From contig SFWW01000078.1 in assembly GCA_004559845.1 (NCBI GenBank), positions 1-7,205 of the forward strand: DNA of 7,205 bases. Reading direction: 5' to 3'. Position 1 is the first letter of the stretch, and each line of letters opens with the position of its first letter. The notes beneath the pieces are model-generated. The model did not search any database, was not told the DNA's origin, and saw only the letters and a list, made by a program, of their open reading frames with translations. This document shows, piece after piece, positions 1-5,800 of this stretch. The position numbers and the translations under genes were made by a program. Source of the DNA: a bacterium. GTDB taxonomy: Bacteria; Bacteroidota; Bacteroidia; Bacteroidales; Muribaculaceae.

Positions 1-399
1 GTTAATCTTCAAGCAAATATCAAACAAATCCAATCAAAACAATCACAGTCGTTCCAACCTAAATTTTTATGATATTATTGCATAGCTGAATAGTTACGAA
101 AAACCGGCACCCACCTACCTCCACCATCTAATGGTTGCGGCAAACACCCAAAAAGGCAATTCACCCACTTGTCTACGAACACGATACTGTCCTGCAAGCT
201 ATAGGCGCAGTTTTTTTCGGCGAAGCCGACTTTTTGTTCTCTTCCATCCATCAAAACCCCGACATCCCACTAGCCTCCATCCCTCCAAGCCTCACCAAAT
301 CGAGCAGCCGCTATCAAAAATAGCAGTAAATGAGAGAGCCGTGTGGAGGGGAGTGCTGATATTTTGCCGTGGTTGTTGCAATGGGTGAAATAAATTTCG
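1..399. other. Intergenic region with no convincing gene
   Basis: I see no gene in this stretch. Short open frames exist on both strands, but they have low-complexity translations, lack recognisable motifs, and overlap one another. The stretch is AT-rich at the left (about 1-110) and pyrimidine-rich around 240-300. It holds one terminator-like hairpin (217-235), described separately. The gene to the left of the window cannot be identified. In many Bacteroidales adk lies directly upstream of obg; nothing resembling adk is present in the 493 nt seen here. Confidence 0.6.
217..235 (+). terminator. Short Rho-independent-type hairpin with T tract
   Basis: A perfect 5-bp stem (TCGGC at 217-221, GCCGA at 225-229) with a GAA loop is followed by C and TTTTT (231-235); seven T residues also precede it (211-217). 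The stem is short but GC-rich and sits in front of the obg promoter. It could end a rightward transcript entering from the left of the window. Its function is inferred from structure only. Confidence 0.45.
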
Positions 400-407
400 T
401 AACTTTG
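376..407 (+). promoter_or_regulatory. Bacteroidota-type promoter for obg
   Basis: TAACTTTG at 400-407 is a full match to the TAnnTTTG -7 element used by the Bacteroidota primary sigma factor. A TTG at 376-378 can act as the -33 element, with a 21-nt spacer, inside the usual range for this promoter class. Transcription would begin a few bases after 407 and give obg a leader of roughly 80 nt. This placement argues against the upstream GTG at 410 being the start codon. Confidence 0.6.
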
Positions 408-493
408 CGGTGCCAAACCACAAATCCGTGCCGATAAGGCTTTATCATTCATTTGCTCAAACATTTTTTTTTAAAAAAAACGACTCAAGAATT

Positions 494-1777
494 ATGCCTG
501 AATCAAATTTTATCGACTATGTGAAAATTATGTGCCGCAGTGGGCGTGGGGGCAATGGCTCTGCACACCTTCACCGGGGCAAATATATGCCGAAGGGCGG
601 ACCGGATGGTGGCGATGGCGGCAGAGGAGGACACATTTACTTGAAAGGAAACAGCAACCTCTGGACGCTGATTCACTTGAAATATATGCGCCACATTTTT
701 GCCACCGATGGCAGCGCGGGCTACGAAAACCAATGCCACGGTAAGGATGGCGAAGACCGCACCATTGAGGTGCCCTGCGGAACGGCGGTGTATGATGCCG
801 AAACCGGTCAATTTCTCTGCGATGTGAACGAGCACGGACAGGTGGTGAAACTCCTGCGCGGCGGTCGAGGCGGCTGGGGCAATACCCATTTCAAAACCGC
901 TACCAATCAAACACCCCGCTATGCACAGCGAGGCGAACCGGGCGTGGAAAAAGCCGTGATTCTGGAACTGAAAGTGCTTGCCGATGTGGGGCTCGTGGGA
1001 TTTCCCAACGCGGGGAAAAGCACACTCCTGTCGGTGATTTCGGCTGCAAAACCCAAAATTGCCAACTATCCGTTCACCACATTGGAGCCCAATCTGGGCA
1101 TCGTGAGTTATCGTGGTATGCAATCGTTTGTGATGGCGGATATTCCGGGCATCATAGAAGGAGCCAGCGAAGGCAAGGGGCTCGGATTCAGATTTTTGCG
1201 TCACATTGAGCGCAATGCCGTGCTGCTATTCATGATTCCCGCCGACACCGACGATATTATCAAAGAATACAATATTCTCGCCCACGAAGTGCTGACTTTT
1301 AATCCCGACCTTGCCGAAAAGCCGCGGGTGCTCGCCATCACGAAATGCGATTTAATCGACGACGAACTTCAGGAAATGCTGCGCGAACATTTGCCTGAGG
1401 GCGTGCCCACGCTGTTTATTTCGGCAGTGGCACAACGCGGGCTCACCGAACTGAAGGATTTGCTGTGGCGCACTATCAACGATGAGCGCAATCGTATTCC
1501 CGAATCGCTCACTCAGCGCGACCTCGCCGACTCTCACCGCGTGAAGGAGGAAGATGACTTTATTTTCGAAGCCGAACGACCCGAGCGCTCCGACCAAGAC
1601 CCCGATGCCGGTGGCAAAATGACTTGGGAAGATACCGAACGACAATGGAGCGACGAATATTGGGAAGAAGATTTCATCGACGAAAACGAAGATTTCCAAG
1701 TGGTGTCGGATCCCGACGATGCGCTCACAAAAGCCGAACGAGCCAAACTCCAAGCCGATGCCGATGCCCAACCATAA
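494..1777 (+). CDS. obg: Obg family GTPase (ribosome assembly / stress GTPase)
   Basis: This encodes a 427-residue Obg/CgtA GTPase, a cytoplasmic protein that binds the large ribosomal subunit, acts in its late maturation, and links growth to guanine nucleotide levels including ppGpp. Residues 1-158 form the glycine-rich Obg fold (GGPDGGDGGRGG at 35-46, GGRGGWGN at 123-130). The G domain follows: G1 GFPNAGKST at 169-177, G2 YPFTT at 192-196, G3 DIPGI at 216-220, G4 TKCD at 283-286, and G5-like ISAVA at 309-313. The C-terminus (about 350-427) is strongly acidic with many Glu, Asp and Trp, as in Bacteroidota Obg proteins. I chose the ATG at 494 because the protein then begins with the conserved FIDYVKI strand; an in-frame GTG at 410 would add 28 non-conserved residues and lies at the promoter. 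No Shine-Dalgarno is visible, normal for the phylum. The gene has its own promoter, and the next gene starts 89 nt downstream. Identification is very secure. Confidence 0.97.
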   Translation: MPESNFIDYVKIMCRSGRGGNGSAHLHRGKYMPKGGPDGGDGGRGGHIYLKGNSNLWTLIHLKYMRHIFATDGSAGYENQCHGKDGEDRTIEVPCGTAVYDAETGQFLCDVNEHGQVVKLLRGGRGGWGNTHFKTATNQTPRYAQRGEPGVEKAVILELKVLADVGLVGFPNAGKSTLLSVISAAKPKIANYPFTTLEPNLGIVSYRGMQSFVMADIPGIIEGASEGKGLGFRFLRHIERNAVLLFMIPADTDDIIKEYNILAHEVLTFNPDLAEKPRVLAITKCDLIDDELQEMLREHLPEGVPTLFISAVAQRGLTELKDLLWRTINDERNRIPESLTQRDLADSHRVKEEDDFIFEAERPERSDQDPDAGGKMTWEDTERQWSDEYWEEDFIDENEDFQVVSDPDDALTKAERAKLQADADAQP

Positions 1778-1792
1778 TTCTTGCGCATTGAT

Positions 1793-1826
1793 TTGCCCGG
1801 GGAGGCAGAATAGCAGTGTATTTATG
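1793..1826 (+). promoter_or_regulatory. Possible weak promoter for the first serine hydrolase
   Basis: In the 89-nt gap after obg, TATTTATG (1819-1826) matches TAnnTTTG with one mismatch, and TTG at 1793-1795 could be the -33 element at a 23-nt spacing, slightly longer than usual. No hairpin terminator is seen after obg, so read-through from the obg promoter is an equally good explanation for expression of the gene at 1867. Confidence 0.25.
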
Positions 1827-1866
1827 AATAAATTCCTTTTAATCAATAAACTAACTACTTGAACAA

Positions 1867-3063
1867 ATGAAAAAACTAACAACTCTTCTGATGTGCTTTC
1901 TGCTGGTGGCAGCCGCAGTGTGTGCCAAGCCACGCAAACACTTGAAGAAGGCGAAGGCTTTCAACGATTCGGCTTTTGTGGCGGATTTCTCCGCGATGAT
2001 GGATAGCCTGAAAGTGGTGGGTGCCAATGTGGTGGTGGTGAAAGACAACAAAATTGCCTACACCCACAGTTTTGGCTTGAAAAGCCGCGAATTGGGTGAG
2101 GATATGACCTCCGATGCCATTTTCCGCATTGCCAGCATTTCCAAATCGTTTGCCGCCACTGCCATTATGCAACTCGCCGAAAAAGGTAAGGTGGATCTGC
2201 GAGCCGACGTGAATAAGTATCTGAAGTTCAAAGTGCGCAATCCCAAATATCCCGATGTGGTGATTACCCCCGAAATGCTGATGAGCCACACCTCGAGCCT
2301 CAACGACTCGCAAGGCTACTGGGAGAGCTTCGACCCGGTGAACCCTGATAAAAACCCCGACTACGCGAAGTGCTACAACGATTACAAACCCGGCACCGGC
2401 TATGAATACTGCAACTATGGGTTCAATATCTTGGCTGCAGTGATTGAGCAGGTGAGCGGCGAACGCTTCGACCGCTATGTGGTGAAGCATATTATGAAGC
2501 CTCTCGGATTGAAGGGTAGTCACTGTGTCGACGATTTCGACAGCACGAGATTCGCCACACTTTATGCACTGCAAAACGGAGTGTTCGTCCCCCAACCACA
2601 AGCTTATGCACGCCCTGAAGTGCTCGATCACTATCAACTCGGCATACACACTGCACGCCTTTCCGCTGCCGGTGGTGTGAAAATCACAGCATCCGATTTG
2701 GCAAAATATATGCTGATGCACATGAATTATGGCAAGTCGCCCTTGGCGGCACGCCGACTGATTTCTGCCGAATCGGCACGCCGAATGCAAACCGTAATCA
2801 CACAAGATGCCAATGCCTATGTGGGCAAGGCTGAAAAAGAATTAGCAGGATTGGGCTTGATGCGCACCTGCGAACTGACCCCGGGTGTGGAACTCGTGGG
2901 ACACACCGGTGGAGCCTATGGTTTGCGAAGCGCAATGTTTTTCGACCCCAACAAAAAATTCGGCTTTGTGGTCATAACCAACGGTTCGGCAAGCAGCAAG
3001 GTGCTTCAACGTTCACTCACACTCATGTATGAGCACTTCATAGGCCCGCTCCCCAAAAAATAA
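1867..3063 (+). CDS. Secreted SxxK serine hydrolase, beta-lactamase/class C fold
   Basis: This encodes a 398-residue exported protein of the serine beta-lactamase-like superfamily (Pfam Beta-lactamase; class C enzymes, EstB-type esterases, D-aminopeptidases, DD-peptidases). A signal peptide spans residues 1-20 (MKK, hydrophobic core, cleavage probably after VCA), so the enzyme should be periplasmic or secreted. All three active-site motifs are present: SISK at 90-93 with Ser90 as nucleophile and Lys93 as base, YCN at 181-183, and HTG at 346-348, which replaces the KTG of true beta-lactamases and is common in peptidase or esterase members. A conserved MSHTSSL motif is at 139-145. The mature N-terminus is very basic (KPRKHLKKAK). 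The length is normal for a single-domain member. The substrate cannot be read from sequence; peptidoglycan peptides, D-amino acid peptides or small esters are all possible. It lies 89 nt after obg on the same strand and faces the second serine hydrolase. Confidence 0.9.
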   Translation: MKKLTTLLMCFLLVAAAVCAKPRKHLKKAKAFNDSAFVADFSAMMDSLKVVGANVVVVKDNKIAYTHSFGLKSRELGEDMTSDAIFRIASISKSFAATAIMQLAEKGKVDLRADVNKYLKFKVRNPKYPDVVITPEMLMSHTSSLNDSQGYWESFDPVNPDKNPDYAKCYNDYKPGTGYEYCNYGFNILAAVIEQVSGERFDRYVVKHIMKPLGLKGSHCVDDFDSTRFATLYALQNGVFVPQPQAYARPEVLDHYQLGIHTARLSAAGGVKITASDLAKYMLMHMNYGKSPLAARRLISAESARRMQTVITQDANAYVGKAEKELAGLGLMRTCELTPGVELVGHTGGAYGLRSAMFFDPNKKFGFVVITNGSASSKVLQRSLTLMYEHFIGPLPKK

Positions 3064-3113
3064 AACCGATTTTCACCCACTTCAAATCACCCATAAAAAC
3101 TCCATACCACTCC

Positions 3114-3141
3114 GGAGGGAAGGACCACCATCCTTCCCTCC
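3114..3141. terminator. Hairpin between convergent genes, possible bidirectional terminator
   Basis: A perfect 11-bp inverted repeat: GGAGGGAAGGA at 3114-3124 and TCCTTCCCTCC at 3131-3141, with the loop CCACCA. It starts 51 nt after the stop of the + strand serine hydrolase. No long T run follows on either strand, so termination is inferred from stem strength and position. Confidence 0.45.
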
Positions 3142-3181
3142 ATTGGTTTGCCCCACGCCCCATAGCCAAAGCGATAGAGCC

Positions 3182-3218
3182 TTGGGGAGGGTAGGTTGTG
3201 GCAATCGCCCCTTCCCAA
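3182..3218. terminator. Second hairpin in the convergent spacer
   Basis: TTGGGGAGGG (3182-3191) pairs with CCCTTCCCAA-type sequence at 3209-3218: ten pairs including one G-U wobble, around a 17-nt loop. It lies 87 nt beyond the stop of the leftward serine hydrolase. There is no T tract on either strand, so it may be only a secondary structure. Confidence 0.25.
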
Positions 3219-3305
3219 TCCCTCATTCAATCCTATACAAGTGCGAAGGGCGGCTAATCGATGACGGGCGGGTGTCAGCTCCGCTTGTATCTTGGCTTTT
3301 GGATG

Positions 3306-4445
3306 CTATTTTCCGGGGCAGAGCCAATCGGGGCACACCGATTCGATGATGCTGTAGGCTTGGTTGACCACTTCTTTTCGCTTGAAAGAGTGGGTGCTAA
3401 ACACGAGCAGAATCATGTCGGTGGTAGGCACTTTCCCGGCATAGATGGTGAAGCCGCCATTGTCGCCGGTGTGGTAGATGATATCGTGGCGTCCGGGCGT
3501 TTTTTGGATGAAAAAGCCGTAGCCATAGGATGTGTTGGGTTGGTAGCCATATTCGGCATCGGCAGGGATTTGCACCTTTGGCGTGTAGGCTTTGGTGCGG
3601 CTCAGCGGCTTGAGCACGGCATTGAATCGCAAGGCGCTTTCCCATTTAATAAACTCATTGATAGAAGTGTAGATGCCACCGTCGGCTTTAGTGGCGAAAA
3701 ACGATTCCTCGCCGAAATCGTATTCCTTCCACTCCCCATTGGCGGCATCAAAAGCATAACCATGGGCGGCGTTAGGCATCATCCGACCGTCTTCAAAATA
3801 TTGTGTTTGCTTCATTCCGGCAGGCAAGAACACATTTTTCTTCATATAGGTTTCAAACGGCATCCCCGACGCCTTTTCCACGATTTGGTAGCAGAGTTGG
3901 TAGGTGGGGTTGATGTATTCGTAGTGACCGTCGCCGGGTTTAAAATTGAGGTAGGAGAGCGTGTCCATATAAGCCACGGAATTGATGTCGGTGGCATTGA
4001 GCACAAATTCGCGATTGCTCCTTGGGCGTGCATCCGGAATGCCGGAAGTGTGGCTCAGGATGTGGTGGAGGGTGATATCTCGGAAAAAGGGAGCCTTAAA
4101 TTCTGGAAAAAAATTCGTCAGCGGGTCGTTGAGCGAGAGTTTTCCTTGTTCGGCGAGTTGCAGAATTGCCACTGCTGAAAACTGCTTTGAAACGGAAGCG
4201 ATGCAAAAGTTGGTGTTGGCAGTGACGGGTGCCTTCGTGTCGATATCCGCCCATCCGAAGCACTGTTCATACACCTTTTTGCCATCCTTCACCAGCACCA
4301 CTGCGGCGCCGGGTTCATCGGCATGAAACACCGAGGAAAAATGGGCTGTCAATTGTTCCTTCAATTCTTCTTTCGGATTTTTGGCGAAAGCGTTGCCAAT
4401 GGAAAGCAACGAAAATAGCAATGCTATGATGCAAATGGGTTTCAT
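3306..4445 (-). CDS. Secreted SxxK serine hydrolase, beta-lactamase/class C fold (second gene)
   Basis: This encodes a 379-residue exported member of the same serine beta-lactamase-like superfamily as the gene at 1867. The signal peptide is residues 1-21 (MKP, hydrophobic core, cleavage probably after AFA). Active-site motifs are SVSK at 84-87 (Ser84 nucleophile, Lys87), YIN at 177-179 and HTG at 325-327; the helper motif HILSHTSGIPD is at 128-138. I chose the ATG at 4445 because it begins directly with a signal peptide; an in-frame TTG at 4469 would add eight residues and is less likely. Similarity to the other hydrolase is concentrated around the active site (IAS-SK followed by AI-QLAE-GK), so the two look like distant family members and not a recent duplication. 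The C-terminus has two cysteines (371, 376) that could form a disulfide. The substrate is unknown. It lies 121 nt downstream of the lipoprotein gene on the same strand, with AAGTTAAG repeats in the gap. Confidence 0.9.
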   Translation of the reverse strand: MKPICIIALLFSLLSIGNAFAKNPKEELKEQLTAHFSSVFHADEPGAAVVLVKDGKKVYEQCFGWADIDTKAPVTANTNFCIASVSKQFSAVAILQLAEQGKLSLNDPLTNFFPEFKAPFFRDITLHHILSHTSGIPDARPRSNREFVLNATDINSVAYMDTLSYLNFKPGDGHYEYINPTYQLCYQIVEKASGMPFETYMKKNVFLPAGMKQTQYFEDGRMMPNAAHGYAFDAANGEWKEYDFGEESFFATKADGGIYTSINEFIKWESALRFNAVLKPLSRTKAYTPKVQIPADAEYGYQPNTSYGYGFFIQKTPGRHDIIYHTGDNGGFTIYAGKVPTTDMILLVFSTHSFKRKEVVNQAYSIIESVCPDWLCPGK

Positions 4446-4499
4446 AATGATGTTTGTTTGGAGAATCAAATTTTTTGAAGTAATTGTTTATTTTTTTTG

Positions 4500-4523
4500 A
4501 AGTTAAGAAGTTAAGAAGTTAAG
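4500..4523. repeat. Three tandem copies of AAGTTAAG
   Basis: Three perfect head-to-tail copies of the 8-mer AAGTTAAG lie between the lipoprotein gene and the second serine hydrolase, followed by ACG. A run of eight T residues ends two bases before the array. On the coding strand of the neighbours it reads as CTTAACTT repeats, about 55-78 nt before the serine hydrolase start, so it sits in that gene's leader or promoter zone. From memory, similar AGTTAAG microrepeats are frequent between genes in Bacteroidales, but I cannot verify that here. Confidence 0.85.
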
Positions 4524-4566
4524 ACGTTTGCCATTTTGCTTCTCGTCACCATTAAACTTCCAACTT

Positions 4567-5331
4567 TTAATCAAGAAGTGCTTTGAGGTCGCGGTTGGGG
4601 ATGAATACCTTGGCTTGCGCTGAGGAATGGTCGTGAGTGTAGATGTAGAGAATGTTGTAGCCTTGATTGATGGCGGTGTTCAGGAGCGGGTCGTTTTGAA
4701 TATCGTCTTTGGTAAACATATCTGCAGCCCGCATTTTTTCGGTGATGGTGTGCAATTCACTCATCTCCAATCCGGCAGAAGTGACATCAATCTCACAGCA
4801 GAGGTTGCCATTTTTAAATTCGGCATTCACCATTTTCATTCCCGCCCCCACATCCATAGGCAAGCGGCCTTTGAGGATAGAGAGTTGCACGTCGAGCAAG
4901 GCTCTACCCTTGAGAGGATGTTTCACGGCTTCGGCAAACTCTTGACTGCTAACGGTTACGGTTACGGTTCGGGTTTCGCCGGTTTCGCACTTATACACAT
5001 ATTTGATTCCCACTTCAGCATCCAGTAGCACTTGCCTTTCATCGGCATCTAAGTCGTCGACAATCATCGACGAAAACATCTTGGAAGCGAGTGGACTTTT
5101 GGCATTTTCCACCACATCGACAAAGGTTTCGGCATTCACGCTCACGTTGTAGACCATAAAATCGTGGTCTAATTCCACGGATGTGAGCATCATACCATTG
5201 CCCAACGATTTAGGGCATTCATCGTTGAGCTGTTTCGCTTCGGCGGCGATTTTGCTTTTATGCCAATTGCATCCTGCCACAATTGCCAGCATCAAAAGGC
5301 AGAGCAGAGGGGTAAAAATTTTGGTTTTCAT
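4567..5331 (-). CDS. Lipoprotein with two tandem repeat domains, function unknown
   Basis: I do not recognise this 254-residue protein. It has a type II signal peptide: MKTK, a hydrophobic core, and lipobox VAGC with the lipidated Cys at residue 21. The residues after the Cys (NWHKSK) lack the acidic surface-export signal described for Bacteroidota lipoproteins, so it probably stays on the periplasmic side. The mature part appears to be an internal duplication, about residues 39-138 and 157-253. Both halves begin with a small-residue turn (GNGMMLTSVE / GAGMKMVNAE), continue with alternating strands, have a helix ending in KMF or DMF, then LLDAEVGIKYVY / LLNTAINQGYNILY, and finish with a strand plus a short Lys/Ala-rich helix. 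No catalytic motif is visible. The ATG at 5331 is preferred to the in-frame ATG at 5361, because it starts the signal peptide directly and has AAAGGA seven bases upstream. It may be co-transcribed with the short frame at 5418-5573. Binding or structural roles in the envelope are possible. Confidence 0.8.
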   Translation of the reverse strand: MKTKIFTPLLCLLMLAIVAGCNWHKSKIAAEAKQLNDECPKSLGNGMMLTSVELDHDFMVYNVSVNAETFVDVVENAKSPLASKMFSSMIVDDLDADERQVLLDAEVGIKYVYKCETGETRTVTVTVSSQEFAEAVKHPLKGRALLDVQLSILKGRLPMDVGAGMKMVNAEFKNGNLCCEIDVTSAGLEMSELHTITEKMRAADMFTKDDIQNDPLLNTAINQGYNILYIYTHDHSSAQAKVFIPNRDLKALLD

Positions 5332-5417
5332 TGCATTTCCTTTATTATTATTTCTTATCATAAATCTTGATTTTAAAATTCAGGTCGGAAGCCGGATTTG
5401 GATTCCTTAAATGGCTG

Positions 5418-5573
5418 CTATTGTGCTTGATTGAAGCGGAACATGATGCGTGTTGGCTCATTTCGGGTAAACTTCCGCTCGGTCGGTGCCACATCGAAGC
5501 CAAACACCACGCAGTCGGCTGCCACAGCGAGATGCGAAAAGCGGTAATGATATGCCATAGGAGTTTGCATCAT
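5418..5573 (-). pseudogene. NUDIX hydrolase-like 5' remnant (51 codons)
   Basis: A 51-codon frame runs from ATG at 5573 (a second ATG follows at once) to TAG at 5418. Its residues 8-27 (YHYRFSHLAVAADCVVFGFD) look like the first strand of Bacteroidota NUDIX proteins, which typically read something like HPRPAVTVDCVIFGF before the LLLIKRG strand and the GX5EX7REUXEEXGU NUDIX box. After residue 27 that similarity stops; no NUDIX box is present in any frame before the lipoprotein gene. It may therefore be the surviving start of a truncated NUDIX hydrolase or NUDIX-type regulator. A full TAnnTTTG element lies just upstream. The alternative is an intact small protein of unknown function; the family match is from memory and short, so moderate confidence only. 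Confidence 0.45.
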
Positions 5574-5593
5574 TGTTGAATCATATTTTTCAG

Positions 5594-5601
5594 CAAAGAT
5601 A
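5594..5601 (-). promoter_or_regulatory. Leftward -7 element (TATCTTTG)
   Basis: On the minus strand TATCTTTG matches TAnnTTTG completely and lies 21 nt before the ATG of the short NUDIX-like frame. No good TTG is found at the expected -33 distance, so the promoter may be weak or need an activator. No better promoter is visible between this point and the lipoprotein start, so it may serve both genes as one transcript. Confidence 0.45.
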
Positions 5602-5647
5602 GCGTTTTTTATGCTATTTTTGTGTGCGTTTCACATAAAATCATGTG
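5599..5647. promoter_or_regulatory. Two operator-like inverted repeats in the divergent region
   Basis: ATAGC at 5599-5603 and GCTAT at 5613-5617 form an inverted repeat with a 9-nt centre that overlaps the leftward -7 element. CACAT at 5632-5636 and ATGTG at 5643-5647 form a second, with a 6-nt centre. Each has five-base arms, which is short and could be chance in AT-rich DNA, but their place between divergent promoters is where a regulator would bind. They could equally fold as small RNA hairpins. Confidence 0.25.
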
Positions 5648-5744
5648 TCATCGTTCAACCGATTTCGGTGTCGGCGTGGCTTATCAGAGCAGCGGATGGC
5701 GCAAATTTTGGGATTTTGTGGGGCAAAGTGTGGTGATTTGTTTG

Positions 5745-5752
5745 TAACTTTG
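5745..5752 (+). promoter_or_regulatory. Rightward -7 element (TAACTTTG) for the amidase-like gene
   Basis: TAACTTTG is a perfect TAnnTTTG match, and the context GTAACTTTG-GG is nearly the same as at the obg promoter. The nearest upstream TTG (5716-5718) is 26 nt away, longer than the usual 19-21, so the -33 part is poor. The transcript leader would be about 45 nt, AT-rich, and without a Shine-Dalgarno sequence. Confidence 0.5.
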
Positions 5753-5800
5753 TGGAAACTTCTACCGTAAAATTTTTTTCAAAACCCTCAATTACCATTT

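Larger units (their letters stand above)
3064..3305. other. Convergent spacer between the two serine hydrolase genes
   Basis: This 242-nt gap lies between two 3' ends that face each other. It has no gene that I can support. It contains two hairpins that could stop transcription from both sides (3114-3141 and 3182-3218), plus a 7-bp inverted repeat, ATACAAG at 3235-3241 with CTTGTAT at 3284-3290. The rest is unremarkable. Confidence 0.6.

Noticed and set aside
131..388. An 85-codon + frame upstream of obg
   Set aside because: The composition is Ser/Arg/Pro-rich, there is no motif, and it runs through the hairpin at 217-235; it looks like chance.
410..493. GTG at 410 as the obg start
   Set aside because: It would add 28 residues not found in Obg proteins and would place the start codon right at the expected transcription start after TAACTTTG.
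503..1204. A 233-codon minus-strand open frame
   Set aside because: It lies entirely within obg on the opposite strand; obg is certain from its GTPase motifs.
1876..2805. A 309-codon minus-strand open frame
   Set aside because: It is antisense to the first serine hydrolase, His/Cys-rich and without any domain signal.
3261..4178. A 305-codon + strand open frame
   Set aside because: It is antisense to the second serine hydrolase, which has SVSK, YIN and HTG motifs. The + translation has no motifs or signal peptide.
1867..4445. A true beta-lactamase resistance pair
   Set aside because: Both enzymes have HTG in place of the KTG of beta-lactamases, and the superfamily is mostly peptidases and esterases, so a resistance role cannot be claimed.
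4500..4523. CRISPR-like repeat array
   Set aside because: The units are 8 bp and directly adjacent with no spacers; it is a simple tandem repeat.
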